From: Symbiodinium microadriaticum
Lineage: Eukaryota > Sar > Dinophyceae > Suessiales > Symbiodiniaceae
NCBI GenBank assembly: GCA_001939145.1
Contig: LSRX01000061.1
Span: forward strand, 488,610 to 552,609
Length of the DNA stretch: 64,000 bases
Direction: 5' to 3'
The stretch's first letter is position 1. The number at the start of each line of letters is the position of its first letter. A model generated the notes under the pieces. The model made no database searches. It was not told the DNA's origin and saw only the letters and a program-made list of their open reading frames with translations. Both the position numbers and the translations under genes were made by a program. This document shows, one piece after another, positions 22,280 to 33,264 of this stretch.

Positions 22280-25245
22280 GACGCGCAGAGCCGCAATGCG
22301 CTTTTCTATGCTTTGGGCAGCAACAATTCCGAAGCAAAGACGCAGATTCTGAGGATGCTGCTGGAGGCGAAATGCCGCGCCAGCGAGGCGTGGCATCTTG
22401 GAAGCTGTTGCCTGCACTGCCTTGCCATCACGGAAGTCTGTTGAAGGAACTCAGCATGTGGTGGTATGCATGGAAGCATGGAAGTAAGAGAGAGCCATGA
22501 ATAGTAACAGGTGGATGTGTTTGGTCGATCTGCACTACACTATGCCGCTCAATCAGGCAGGCCTTCCTGTGCATCAGGTGCTCTCACGTGACTCTGCCTG
22601 GTACTGTTGCAGGTGATATGACAACAGTGGAGGAACTACAGCAGGCAATCGAGCAGGAGGTTCTACCATGTGTGCTACACGGAGAACTTCAGGCCGCTGC
22701 TAAACGCCCTCCCTCCCTCCCTCCCTCCCTCCCCCTGCTAGATTGGCAGTTTGTGCCGAGGTGGCTCAGAGACACAAATTTGTGCCTCTGCTGTCGGGAG
22801 CTAGTGCTACGCGCTATTCAAAAACATAGACAAGCAATGCCAGGTGGCAAAGGCATGCGCCACAGCGAATTGAGCATCCGAGACTGTATCCTTTGCCCGA
22901 CATGCACCAGAGCAGTCAAGCAAGATTTGCGTGCTTCATGCTAGAGTATCAGATGATGAGCTACCCTGGAGGTTGCAGCAAATTGCGTGGACGCCGCCCT
23001 GGTTGAGGAAGACCAAAGCCAGGAAGCGGCAAAGGCAGCAGCAGATGCACATGTGTCCCCATTCAGCGACGAGCACGGTAAGATACCGGAAATTGCAGAG
23101 GCAGCTCCAGCAGCCAGCGCTGTGCACGGGCAGAGGGAAGGCGAAAACAACGACAAAGCAGAGGCAGCTGCTGCTACTGCTGAGGAAGAGCGACAGAAGA
23201 GTGAAGCTGCAGATGCGACGGACGCAGTTGCTGCCATTGCTGAGGAAGAGCGACAGCAGAGTGAAGTCGCAGAAGCGACAGAGGCAGGTGCTATCGCTGA
23301 GGAGGAGGGGGAGCAGAGTGAGTTCGCAGACGCTACACAGAGAGCGTTCACCGCTGACGATGAGCGACAGAAGATTGCATCTGCAGAAGTGCTAGAGGCA
23401 GCTGCTGCTATTGCTGCGGACAAGCGGCGGCAGAGTGAAGTCGCAGAAGCGACAGAAGCAGCTGCTGCGACTGCTGAGGACGAGCGACAGCAGGGTGAAG
23501 TCGCGGAGGAGGTCGAAGCATCTGCTAGTGCTGAGGAAGAGCGACAGCAGAGTGAAGTCGCGGAGGAGGTCGAAGCAGCTGCTAGTGCTGAGGAAGAGCG
23601 ACACAAGAGTGAACCCGCAGATGCGACAGAGGCAGCTGCTGCCACTGCAGAGGACGAGCGACAGCAGAGTGAAGTCGCGGAGGAGGTCGAAGCAGCTGCT
23701 AGTGCTGCTAGTGCTGAGGAAGAGCGACACAAGAGTGAAGTTGCAGATGCGACAGAGGCAGCTGCTGCCACTGCTGAGGACGAGCGACAGCAGAGTGAAG
23801 TCGCGGAGGAGGTCGAAGCAGCTGCTAGTGCTGAGGAAGAGCGACACAAGAGTGAAGCCGCGGATGCGACAGAGGCAGCTGCTGCCACTGCAGAGGACGA
23901 GCGACAGCAGAGTGAAGTCGCGGAGGAGGTCGAAGCAGCTGCTAGTGCTGCTAGTGCTGAGGAAGAGCGACACAAGAGTGAAGTTGCAGATGCGACAGAG
24001 GCAGCTGCTGCCACTGCTGAGGACGAGCGACAGCAGAGTGAAGTCGCGGAGGAGGTCGAAGCAGCTGCTAGTGCTGAGGAAGAGCGACACAAGAGTGAAG
24101 TCGCGGAGGAGGTCGAAGCAGCTGCTAGTGCTGAGAAAGAGCGACACAAGAGTACGGCCGCAGATGCGACAGAGGCAGCTCCTGCCACTGCAGAGGACGA
24201 GCGACAGCAGAGTGAAGTCGCGGAGGAGGTCGAAGCAGCTGCTAGTGCTGAGAAAGAGCGACACAAGAGTACGGCCGCAGATGCGACAGAGGCAGCTCCT
24301 GCCACTGCAGAGGACGAGCGACAGCAGAGTGAAGTCGCGGAGGAGGTCGAAGCAGCTGCTAGTGCTGAGAAAGAGCGACACAAGAGTACGGCCGCAGATG
24401 CGACAGAGGCAGCTCCTGCCACTGCAGAGGACGAGCGACAGCAGAGTGAAGTCGCGGAGGAGGTCGAAGCAGCTGCTAGTGCTGAGAAAGAGCGACACAA
24501 GAGTACGGCCGCAGATGCGACAGAGGCAGCTCCTGCCACTGCAGAGGACGAGCGACAGCAGAGTGAAGTCGCGGAGGAGGTCGAAGCAGCTGCTAGTGCT
24601 GAGAAAGAGCGACACAAGAGTACGGCCGCAGATGCGACAGAGGCAGCTCCTGCCACTGCAGAGGACGAGCGACAGCAGAGTGAAGTCGCGGAGGAGGTCG
24701 AAGCAGCTGCTAGTGCTGAGAAAGAGCGACACAAGAGTACGGCCGCAGATGCGACAGAGGCAGCTCCTGCCACTGCAGAGGACGAGCGACAGCAGAGTGA
24801 AGTCGCGGAGGAGGTCGAAGCAGCTGCTAGTGCTGAGAAAGAGCGACACAAGAGTACGGCCGCAGATGCGACAGAGGCAGCTCCTGCCACTGCAGAGGAC
24901 GAGCGACAGCAGAGTGAAGTCGCGGAGGAGGTCGAAGCAGCTGCTAGTGCTGAGAAAGAGCGACACAAGAGTACGGCCGCAGATGCGACAGAGGCAGCTC
25001 CTGCCACTGCAGAGGACGAGCGACAGCAGAGTGAAGTCGCGGAGGAGGTCGAAGCAGCTGCTAGTGCTGCTAGTGCTGAGGAAGAGAGACACAAGAGTGA
25101 AGTTGCAGATGCGACAGAGGCAGCTGCTGCCACTGCTGAGGACGAGCGACAGCAGAGTGAAGTCGCGGAGGAGGTCGAAGCAGCTGCTATTTCGCCGGCT
25201 GGCAGCTGGAAGGCTTCGGGAGCAAAGCTCGCAACAGAACGTTGA
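22280..25245 (+). CDS. gene B, last four exons: ankyrin repeats and expanded Ala/Glu-rich repeat domain
   Basis: Exons 22280-22387, 22511-22556, 22613-22843 and 22961-25245 join in one frame of 889 codons ending TGA at 25243-25245. The product starts DAQSRNALFYALGSNN, continues MLLEAKCRASE/VDVFGRSALHYAAQSG/DMTTVEELQQAI (ankyrin), passes a Pro/Ser-rich and Cys-containing linker, then about 760 residues of charged Ala/Glu repeats. Donors are GC at 22388, GC at 22557 (56-bp intron) and GT at 22844. The first two exons match gene A in length. The third exon contains a (CCCT)n run and is less certain; it could hide another intron. The repeat domain is far longer than in gene A (323 codons in the last exon there). 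It is likely a rod-like or coiled-coil region; function unknown. Confidence 0.8.
24120..25060 (+). repeat. 117-bp in-frame tandem repeat, eight near-identical units
   Basis: The word CCTGCCACTG recurs at 24181, 24298, 24415, 24532, 24649, 24766, 24883 and 25000, exactly 117 bp apart. Each unit encodes 39 residues (SEVAEEVEAAASAEKERHKS, then TAADATEAAPATAEDERQQ). Degenerate related units with GCTGCC in place of CCTGCC precede (from about 23160) and follow. Because the unit is a multiple of three and lacks stops, four of six frames stay open; the Ala/Glu frame is chosen because it continues the ankyrin frame and matches gene A. Confidence 0.95.
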
Positions 25246-25398
25246 TTCGTTTAGTCAGGTGTTGACATTGTGTCGTTGAGCGTTTACTCCTGGGTTCCGT
25301 GATCATGGGATGCAAGGCAGTGCAAGCTTCAGGCGTGTAGCTTGTTGCCAGTAGAAAACGGCCTTGGCGCATGAAGCTCCTGGCAGGAGAGCCTTTTC

Positions 25399-25620
25399 TT
25401 GATGCTCCGTGAAGAAGCGGCCATCACTGATAGCCGTGACTCTGGAAGCATCACATATCGAGGAAACATCCGAGAGGGAGCAAAGAATTGTTGGATCTCT
25501 TTCCCTGGAAAGTATGCTTCCGCTTGGAAAGCTTTGACGGAGGAGAACCAGGGAGACTCGGTGGCTTGTGTGTTCCTCTGCACGAAAGAAGACGGCCTTT
25601 CCCTCAGTTGTCGGGGTCCA
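25399..25620 (+). CDS. helicase-like gene, exon with CWISFPGKYASAWKAL
   Basis: A + frame beginning near LMLREEAAITDS and running through CWISFPGKYASAWKALTEEN and VACVFLCTKEDG to about CRG. The downstream copy at 29200-29432 reads CWISIPDNFEAAWKPVTE and VADVLFCTQESG in the same order, which is the evidence that this is coding. Exact borders are not fixed. No family was recognised. Confidence 0.6.
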
Positions 25621-25763
25621 TACCCGTTGCCAGTGCCCATTTTTCCGCATGTGCTGGACTTTTGAGAGCCCAATTCCTTTCGAAGCCCGCTAGTACACGA
25701 AAGACCGCTTGGAAGACGCCGTGTGAGCATGCGCTGTGGGTTGCTTACTGAAGCCCTTCCAAG

Positions 25764-26653
25764 GCCTCGGTGTGCATCTGAAGGATCCTCAAGAGCAGGA
25801 GTGGGACAAAAGCAGTGGACCTCGATATGAGATCGACGAGGAGTCCGGGAAGATCAAGTTCAGACCTGATGTTGTGAAGGACCCGAAGAAGCCAGTGGAG
25901 AAGTGCTACTGCCATCGAATCTATGGAAAAAGGGGCTTCAAACAATTTGGGTACTACCGGGAGCTGCGAAGGCCTTTCACCCCACAGAGGGTGCAAGAGG
26001 AGACTGCCACAGCCGAAGCGATGAATGCCGCATGGGTCAAGGAAGATGCTGATCCGGCGGTGAAGGCGGCAACGAGGGAGCGAGCCAGGGCCACGTGGGA
26101 GGCACATGGCGGCATCGCAGCTTGGGGCTGCGCGTGGTTTGAAGTGTGGTTCGATAGAGTCACAGAAGCGGTCTCCAAACACCAACGTCTCAAAGCAGTA
26201 TTCTTCCCGGGGCAGGAGGGTCAGGGAGTTGTACCCATGGATCAACTTCCGGAGGCAGACCTTTGGGATGGGATTGGCTGTGGAGGCTCGCAGAAATCTG
26301 AGATTGCCACAGTGAACCACATGAGGGAGACTGAAGGCCCACGCTGGGACTACGACGAAGTCAGCGTTGCAAAGTTCTTACACAGTGAATTTGCAGACGG
26401 CTCCGTGGTTGAGGGCTGGTGTGGGGAGGAAAAGGTGTGGAAGAGAGGCATCTTAGAGCATCAGGAGATCGAGATGCGGAAAGTACGACGGGAGGAAGAT
26501 GCGGTGACGCGCATGGTGGAGGTTGCAGATGTCGTCTTCGATATACACTGCGAAGGCGAGACTGGGAAGCTCAGAACCAAGGACATCCGCCATGTGGGCC
26601 GGATTATGGAGGACATGATGCAAGAGTGCGGTCCGGAGCCCAGAGCTATGCAA
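25764..26653 (+). CDS. helicase-like gene, central exon with WGCAWFE motif
   Basis: 890 nt from TTCCAAG/GCCTCG (phase 1) to a probable donor CAA/GTTGTC (phase 0). It encodes a Lys/Asp/Glu-rich start, KCYCHRIYGKRGFKQFGYY, an Ala/Glu helix, then WGCAWFEVWFDRVTEAVSKH, FFPGQEGQGVVPMDQLPEAD and a C-terminal IRHVGR element. The copy at 29711-30420 shares these motifs and both boundary phases. The frame itself continues to TGA 26695. I do not recognise the domain. The conserved Trp/Cys/Phe cluster and the PGQ-GQG loop suggest a folded globular domain. It sits directly upstream of the helicase exon and is probably part of one protein. Confidence 0.7.
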
Positions 26654-27089
26654 GTTGTCGGCCTCAAAGCATCCTATACCTACCGACGGACGTGACACGC
26701 TAGAATCTTGTCACCATCTGGCCCTCAGTTCCGTTGCCCCGGGCTTCGACAAACTCTCCAGACCTCAAAGTACTCACAAGCCGACCCTCAGAGCGTCTTT
26801 TGCGGCGTAGGTTTGTAGGGATCAGGGTTTGTGGGGGCTTGGGGGGGGATTAGGGTTCATTTGAGGAACTCAGAGTCTTGAGGAGAGATCTTTTTCGAGC
26901 GGCCCGGGGGAGGGGTCAACTGTACGGGCTGGAATTCGTTAGCCTTAGAGCCTGGAGGCATGTGCATTGACATGCAACATGCAGCATCCAGAAAGGTGTT
27001 AGGGTATCGGTCCGGCGTTGATTTGATATTGACGATGCTGCCTGTAAAGTGGCTAGCGACTAACATCGCATTCTCATGCCGACATCTAG

Positions 27090-28974
27090 CACTCACGAAA
27101 TCATTGCCGGATTCTGCCGGATAGTCCAGATCAGTTGGAAGGAGTGCTGTGGAGTTGACTCAGGTTTACAGAACGTGGCGCAATCTGCACGGGAGTGCTT
27201 GAAAGATACGAATATAAAGCTGTCGGGGTGCAGTGTCGATCACTGGGCACTGCGCCTGGACCTCCTCATTCAAGACATCCGCTCTCTTCAAGCCCTGCGT
27301 GATCGAGTTTTAGATGGCTCCTTCGAAAGGGAGCTGACGCAGAAGCTGGCTCCTGATCAGACTCTTAGGGTGCACGTGGACAAGAGCCGGTTCTTTACGC
27401 TTTACGAAGATAGCTTGCAAGGCCTGGAAGGTCTCACAGCTCATCAGGCAGAGAAGCTGGAGGAGATGGAGGGTGAGACGGACGTCCATCTTTCTGCTCC
27501 GGCCGGGGCTGGGAAGACTTTTGTTGCGATGCAGAGAGTACTGGAGGCTCTGGGTGGACCCACCTCAGATGCACATGTCCTGTATGTGGCACCCTCGAAG
27601 GCTCTTCTTTTGTTTTTCTTACGATGGCTGGCCATGCGCCTGACACCCCAAGAAGATGCAGATGGGCCCTCCAACTTCGAGAACTTTGAGAATGCTGTGC
27701 AGAGGCTTTCCTTGCTTCACCATCCATACAAGAGCATCACCTTGCCGGGGCTCCAGCAAGGTCGAATCATTCTGCGCCCCGGGAAGCTGGAAGCGGAGAA
27801 GATGTTCCATCTGGCCGTCTACGACGAGAGCCACAAGATCTTCGGTCAGCAGGCCGTGGACAAGACTTTGCTGAATCGCGTGAATGCCTTGAGGCGGCTC
27901 TTTCTATCTGACGAAGCACAGTCGTCGGCCGTGCTGCATTCTTTCCCCGCTGCCAAGCGTGTGAAGTTGTCTGAGGTTGTTCGCAGTACCCAGAGGATCG
28001 TGCTGGCCGCGGCGATGTTCCGATACAGCTCCGATGAGAACGAAAACGTCACTTCTCATGGCAAGTCCTTGGGGCCACCCCTGAAAACTTTTCTTTTCCA
28101 GCCGGATGATGAAAACAACATTTTTACGCAGTATGCGAGGCAAGTCGTTGCGGCCCTGTGGCATGCTGTCCGAATGTTTCCGAATATGAGCCTTCATGGC
28201 CGCATTGCAATCCTAGTTCGGGATCAACACTTCCGGCGTCAGCTTTATTTGCATTTGCAGCAGGCTCTGAACGAAGACCTCCGTCATCGTCGCTTGCAGA
28301 TACTGTCTTTCGCAGAGTCGTTGCTCCAACTTCCCGAGCGTCTCCTGAAAAGCTCATCGCAGCAGCACCGAGAATGCATTGTGTTGGATTCTCTGGATAA
28401 TGCCGATGGCATAGAACAACTCATCGTGATATGCGTTGGCCTTGATGAGCCCTTGAAGAAAGACGGGCATCAGAACTTCTGCTCGCAGCTCTACAGGGCA
28501 CTTACGAGGGCGCAGCTGCTAGCGATGGTTGTAAATGAGCACGTCCAGGGTGGTTTGCTGGAGTTTCTTGGAGGAGTCCGCTTCTCCGACCGCAAGGCAG
28601 CGCGGCCCCCGAATTGCCAGGAGGTCGTCCGAAAGGCTGTGTATGAGAAGGAAGCGTCGGAGACTGGTGCTGACGAAGCCGAAGCCTCCGAAGCCGCCGA
28701 GGCTGCTGCCACGAACATGCCGGCTGATGGCTGCCATGTGGAGACATTGCCCTCAGGCCCCGACACAGCACCCTCGAAAGCGGACGCAGCGCAGCCGAAG
28801 CCCCGAAGTTCTGCCACAAGCAAAGCCGCGGATGCACGGCTGTTGCAGGCACAAGATTCTGAGGCTCCGCAGATGACTGATATCTGGGATACTCGTGATA
28901 ATGCAATTCCACCTGCGACCACCCCGCAGTTCAATCCGATGACGCAGGCTGGCAGAAGAAAGGGGGTTTGCTAG
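27090..28974 (+). CDS. superfamily 1 helicase / UvrD-DUF2075-like exon
   Basis: An open frame of more than 620 codons ending TAG 28972-28974, probably entered at CATCTAG/CACTCAC. Helicase motifs in order (residues counted from an upstream in-frame ATG at 27076): Walker A SAPAGAGKT (about 140-148), motif Ia VLYVAPSKAL, Walker B LAVYDESHK (about 246), motif III LFLSDEAQSS (about 276), motif IV VVRSTQRIVLAA, GRIAILVRDQHFRRQL, motif V-like IVICVGLDEP and motif VI YRALTRAQ (about 472). This is the ATP-driven SF1 helicase fold; YRALTRA is typical of UvrD/DUF2075-type proteins. An Ala/Glu-rich, disordered-looking tail of about 110 residues follows. A segment before the core (IRSLQALRDRVLDGSFEREL) is duplicated at 30.9-31.2 kb. 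Substrate (DNA or RNA) cannot be told. Confidence 0.85.
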
Positions 28975-29199
28975 GATTCCTCATGCAGACGAGAGGCTGT
29001 ATAGGGTTCAAAGCTGGTGATGTCTCAAGCCACCGTCAAGAGCAGGATACCGGCGGAGTTTAATGAAATATCAAGGGCACTCGCCCATACTGGTGTTGAT
29101 TAGGCAGATTCCTTGCTGGCTGCGATGTGTTGCTTATTCTCACTGTATGTAGTTGTTTTGGACCGATGGTGCAGCAATTCTGCCTGAGGTGTGCGAAAG

Positions 29200-29432
29200 G
29201 TTGTTCCTGACAATGAATCTGACAACGGAAGAGGCAGCCCTCCCAGTCTTACACCACGACGACAAGACCGCTTTTCATGGCCTCATCCGGCCTCATGCCG
29301 ATGCGTGCTGGATCAGTATACCGGACAATTTCGAGGCTGCATGGAAGCCGGTTACAGAGCTGCACCACGACCAATCCGTGGCAGATGTCTTATTCTGTAC
29401 TCAGGAAAGCGGTCCATGCCTCAGAGCCGGAA
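29200..29432 (+). pseudogene. second copy of the helicase-gene first exon
   Basis: Encodes LFLTMNLTTEEAALPVL, then CWISIPDNFEAAWKPVTE and VADVLFCTQESGPCLRAG. It aligns with 25399-25620 without breaks. The frame extends upstream to about 29153. Whether it is expressed is unknown; it is called a possible pseudogene because the helicase core is missing downstream, not because of a visible lesion. Confidence 0.55.
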
Positions 29433-29710
29433 TCGTGCATGCCCAACCAACTCATGGTCTTGTGTCACTCGCTTCTCGCTGGCTGCTCTGGAACAAGTCC
29501 TCAACCTGTGACTGTCAGTCTTTGGGGATTCATGTCGAGTCGTCTGGATTCAGCATGCCGCAGAAAAGGCGAGCTTGACAATGAGGCGTGAGAACAGACT
29601 GGCATTGCAACGGTTTAGTCAGTGGGTGCACTTCATCGCATTGTACAGCTGTGGCCTTACCTCCTGCATCCCTTAACAAATGATCAGGCATATAGCTTGG
29701 AGTTGCTGAG

Positions 29711-30420
29711 GACTGGGCCAGCATGTCACGGACCCTGAGAACCCTGGCAAGTGTTACTGCGCTCGGATATACGGAGAGCGCGACTACCAAAGGTTTGGCT
29801 ACCTCTGGACAGTGGACGACGAGACCGCGAAAGGGCGAGCTTACGAGATGGCCGCGACGCAAGCTGTGATTGTACGTTCAGATGCCACGGACGAAGACAG
29901 AGAACGTGCACAGAGGATGGCCGTATTGCAATGGATGCGATGTGGCAAGACGGCTTCATGGGGCTGTGCTTGGTTCGAGAGATGGCAGTCAAATGTCCGC
30001 AAAGCCGTCTCGAAGAAGCAACGCCTTTTCGTGGCTTTTCTTCCCGGACAAGTGGGACAGGGCAAAGTGGCCATGTGCGACCTTCCAACGGCCGACCTTT
30101 GGGACGAAATTGGCTTGACTGCGAAACAGAAGGTGCAAGTTGCAATCGCGGAAGAGATGGGCTGGGAGTATGAAGCAATTGATGTTGCTGATCTCCTGCG
30201 GACTGCGTTTCCTGAAGGATGCCTCGCAGACGGAATGGATGAGTCTGGCTGGTGGCGACTGTGCAAACTGGGACAGCTGACTTTTCAGGACGAAAAGTTT
30301 TCTTGGGCTGCAAGTTCCCTGGACTCAGGGCAAGAGTTCAAGGCCATACGTGTTCAACACGTAGGACGCGAGATTCTTTCCCTCATGGACACTGTTGGCC
30401 AGGGCCTGAGGATAGCTATG
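29711..30420 (+). pseudogene. second copy of the WGCAWFE exon
   Basis: 710 nt from TGCTGAG/GACTGG (phase 1) to GCTATG/GTATAT (phase 0), the same phases as 25764-26653. It encodes KCYCARIYGERDYQRFGYL, WGCAWFERWQSNVRKAVSKK, FLPGQVGQGKVAMCDLPTAD and VQHVGREIL. About 31 residues near the start of the first copy (after GLGVHLKDPQ) are absent here. The frame is intact, so it may still be a working exon of a separate gene. Confidence 0.65.
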
Positions 30421-30879
30421 GTATATGGCAGCAAAATTGTCCAGTGAAGCACCTGTCGTGGCGGCGGCAGTAGCGACTCACTAGTGACGATAGCGCAAGC
30501 ACATCTGATTTTGAACCTCCAATGTAAACTACAGGTGAATTGACAGAAGGAGACCTCAGCAAGGAAAAACTGAACTGGACAGGGGAGCTAGATCTGACTC
30601 AACGAGGCTCCAGGATCAGTGAAACATCGAGCCGTTGAAGTGCGGGTCGGAAGAAGGATGCGCACACGTCACTATCGAGATTTTGTCAAACTGACTGAAT
30701 TAGGGGAGTGGCATCCGATTCAGCAGCTGGCTGAGCTGGCAGCAGGCTCGACTCAACACAGGTCGCAGGTGTCACCGCTAGATGTTCAAGGCTTATTGAA
30801 GGGCGCGCGTGCGTACCACAAATGTCGTCCGGGCATGAAGTCAACAGCAGTCCAATGCAAACCTCCGGCATAGATGTAG

Positions 30880-31183
30880 CGGGATGGGCCAAGGTCCTGA
30901 CTATGTCTTTGACTTCTTATGTCGTGGACTCGTGGACACGGAGGTCTTGCAATGCGAGAAGGCAGTCGCCCCGAGGGGTGGGCATGCTCTTTGCATAACC
31001 GTCCAGTGCTCCAACTCCCACGCTCTCCAGAAGCTCCGGCAGAAAATCATGGATGGTGAACTGGAGCGAGTCTTGAACACGAGACTCCAATCCAAAGGCT
31101 GGCGCTGGCCGGTTCAAATAGACAGAACCCGCTTCGCAAAGCTCACTTCGGCGCCCAAATTCGTCAATAAGGCGCTTGTCTGA
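30880..31183 (+). pseudogene. second copy of the pre-helicase segment, ending before the ATPase core
   Basis: Entered at GATGTAG/CGGGATG (same phase as 27090). It encodes ALQKLRQKIMDGELERVLNT and VQIDRTRFAKL, aligning with IRSLQALRDRVLDGSFEREL and VHVDKSRFFTL. The frame stops at TGA 31181-31183, before where Walker A would be. A further + frame at 30619-30870 (RMRTRHYRDFVKLTELGEW) may be an exon between this and 30420. Confidence 0.55.
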
Positions 31184-31341
31184 TTCTGTAGCCGGCTCGA
31201 GCACTCAGCATCACATTCTGAGAAAGGATCCCTTCCCTGGCGTGAGCTGGCAGTGGATGCACCGGACCGGCTTTTTGGGCAGCAGTGAAGCAAGTTCTGC
31301 GCCGAGATGTTCCTGATACCGACTGTCCTTTTTTATCCGAG

Positions 31342-31548
31342 GTTGGAGAGACTACCCGCGCGACGTGATCATACAGATCGAGCAAGCTTATCGTGCCGGG
31401 GAGACCAAAGTCCATTTTCAAAATGGAAAGAGGCTCGGCCTGCTTGCTGTTGGCTTTGTCGCGCTTCGTCCGCGCAGATTGCCGAACAAGTTGGTCGTGC
31501 CTTCTGTTCTGCTTCTTGCTATTAGTTATTGTTGATTACAAAAAATGA
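31342..31548 (+). CDS. WWE-like exon fragment
   Basis: The + frame GWRDYPRDVIIQIEQAYRAG, then ETKVHFQNGKRLGLLAVGF, runs to a TGA at about 31548. The pattern (Trp, Pro, IExAYxxG, xVxFxNGK) resembles a WWE domain, which in known proteins binds ADP-ribose and is found next to PARP or ubiquitin-ligase domains. The match is from memory of the family pattern only and is partial. It follows the truncated helicase-gene copy and could be part of it. Confidence 0.4.
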
Positions 31549-32325
31549 ATATTAAGGTTCTTAATCTTACCTTTATTGTTTTCCTTGCCCTTATCCGTAT
31601 TAGTCTTATTATTGTGGTTATCAGTATGACACATGATTATGAGTATTATTATTGTTGTTGTTCCTCCTATGTTTTAAGAAAGAAATGGCACACTAGTCTG
31701 GAGTTATTTTTTCTTTAATGTATTGATTAGTACTATTATTAATATTTTGTTATTGTTATTATTACGAATTACTATTACTAGTTATTAATCACTAGTTTCT
31801 ATTGCTAGTAGTATCTTAATTGCTATACTCTGAGTGTGTTTGTTGTTTATATCTATGTTTTTGTTATGGTCAGCACCATGATTATTATGACAGTTATTGT
31901 TCTTTGTCGCGCTAATTACCACCTTTTTTGTTGATTATTCTTATTGTCATTGGCTTTCTTATCACTCTTCTTAGTACATGTTATTGATATTATTATTATT
32001 ATAAAAATTACTACTATTATTAGTTTATTTTTATTTTTATTATTATGATTGTTGTCGTTGTTGTCGTTGTTGTTGTTGTTGTGGTCGTTGTCGTCGTTGT
32101 TGTTGTCGTCGTCGTTGTTGTTGTGAGTGTAAATATATTCTCACCTGTATTCGTATGACTACTAGCAGTGTTAGTAGTGTCCTTTTTTATTGTTACTCAT
32201 CTTATTCTTCTTACTCTTTCTTCATCATCGTATTCATGAAATTTGTTATTCGTACTACCATTAGTGTTGTTCTTTTGGCTGTTCTGAGTATGATTATTAT
32301 CACTGTTGTTGTTGCTCCCTTGCAG
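31549..32325. repeat. low-complexity ATT/TTG-rich stretch
   Basis: Degenerate ATT, GTT and TTATT triplets, with a (GTT/GTC)n core at 32048-32125, pyrimidine-rich on the + strand, ending at an acceptor-like CTCCCTTGCAG (32330). A short open piece follows (DRIRSLGDFIRGTALCGE, to 32380), so the whole stretch may be an intron. Confidence 0.7.
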
Positions 32326-32447
32326 GACAGGATCCGAAGCCTTGGAGATTTCATTCGAGGCACGGCACTTTGCGGAGAGTAGCGCCCAACCTGACAGCTC
32401 GGGTCTAGCGACGAGGGTCCGCAGCGTAGGGTTTAGGGTTTAGGGTC

Positions 32448-32870
32448 CAGCGAACAGGAGATGCTCCAGCGCGATCCCCTCAGCCCCGACACCCGGGAAG
32501 TGAAGAGGTCAGGTCCATATGAAGACTTATTCGGATACTCGACGGAGACATGCTGGCGACGGTTCGTAACAGTCTCCGCAGGGCGTCCTTGTCTGTTTGG
32601 GTTTGTGCTATTTCCTCGGTGTTGTTGTGCCATTGGTTCAGTCAAAAAAGGGGCGGTTAGAGATGAGTAGGGTTCTGCAGCGGAGCTACTGGTACCTCGA
32701 AGGCCTTTCTGACGGGTAGCACATCACATCCTGCGTTGCATCTTCAATGAGCACCAAGGCTTCGTAAGCTCCTTGAAAACCTGGAGCCTCGAAGCCGAAG
32801 ACCCAGGAGACTCACCCGAGTATGAGATCGTTGTGGACAAGACCTCCGGTGCGAGGTGCTAGCACAGATG
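32448..32870 (+). CDS. unassigned exon-like segments
   Basis: After telomere-like GGGTTTAGGG at 32428-32445, an open frame reads PLSPDTREVKRSGPYEDLFG and YSTETCWRRFVTVSAG. From about 32725 another reads HHILRCIFNEHQGFVSSL and YEIVVDKTSGARC. Both look coding by composition, but no paralogue or family was recognised and splice borders are not fixed. Confidence 0.35.
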
Positions 32871-33264
32871 TGGCGACGACTCAACTTCGGTCGGTCTGAA
32901 GCTTTTCAGTACTGCGTTCGGAGTATTGGGCCATGATCTGCCGAAATGAAAGTTCCAACAATAATTGTCCATCTCGCAGGAGGATGGACCTGGTAGGAAC
33001 TCTGCTTAGCTGCTTGGTTTCATGTTTGCCGAGAGGGCCACTAGATTTAGGCGGGGAGAGCGGGCTGCCAAGACCCATGCAGTCGGGTTGACTTGGGAGT
33101 TCGGATCTGACGGGCGGGTCAGAAGCACTGCCCTTTTTTTCTCAGCCTCTGTAGTCTCTCCTCAATTGTCTATAGTCTGTTGGTTCCCTACACTGCCCTA
33201 CGCAAAATCTTCGGCGCCAACGGTCGGAGGAATTCTTCAGGATATGCTTTGAGGAGGGCTCAGT

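Noticed and set aside
22941-25133. Minus-strand frames of about 730 and 566 codons and a second + frame of about 620 codons
   Set aside because: They are shadows of the 117-bp repeat; only the Ala/Glu + frame continues the ankyrin exons and matches gene A.
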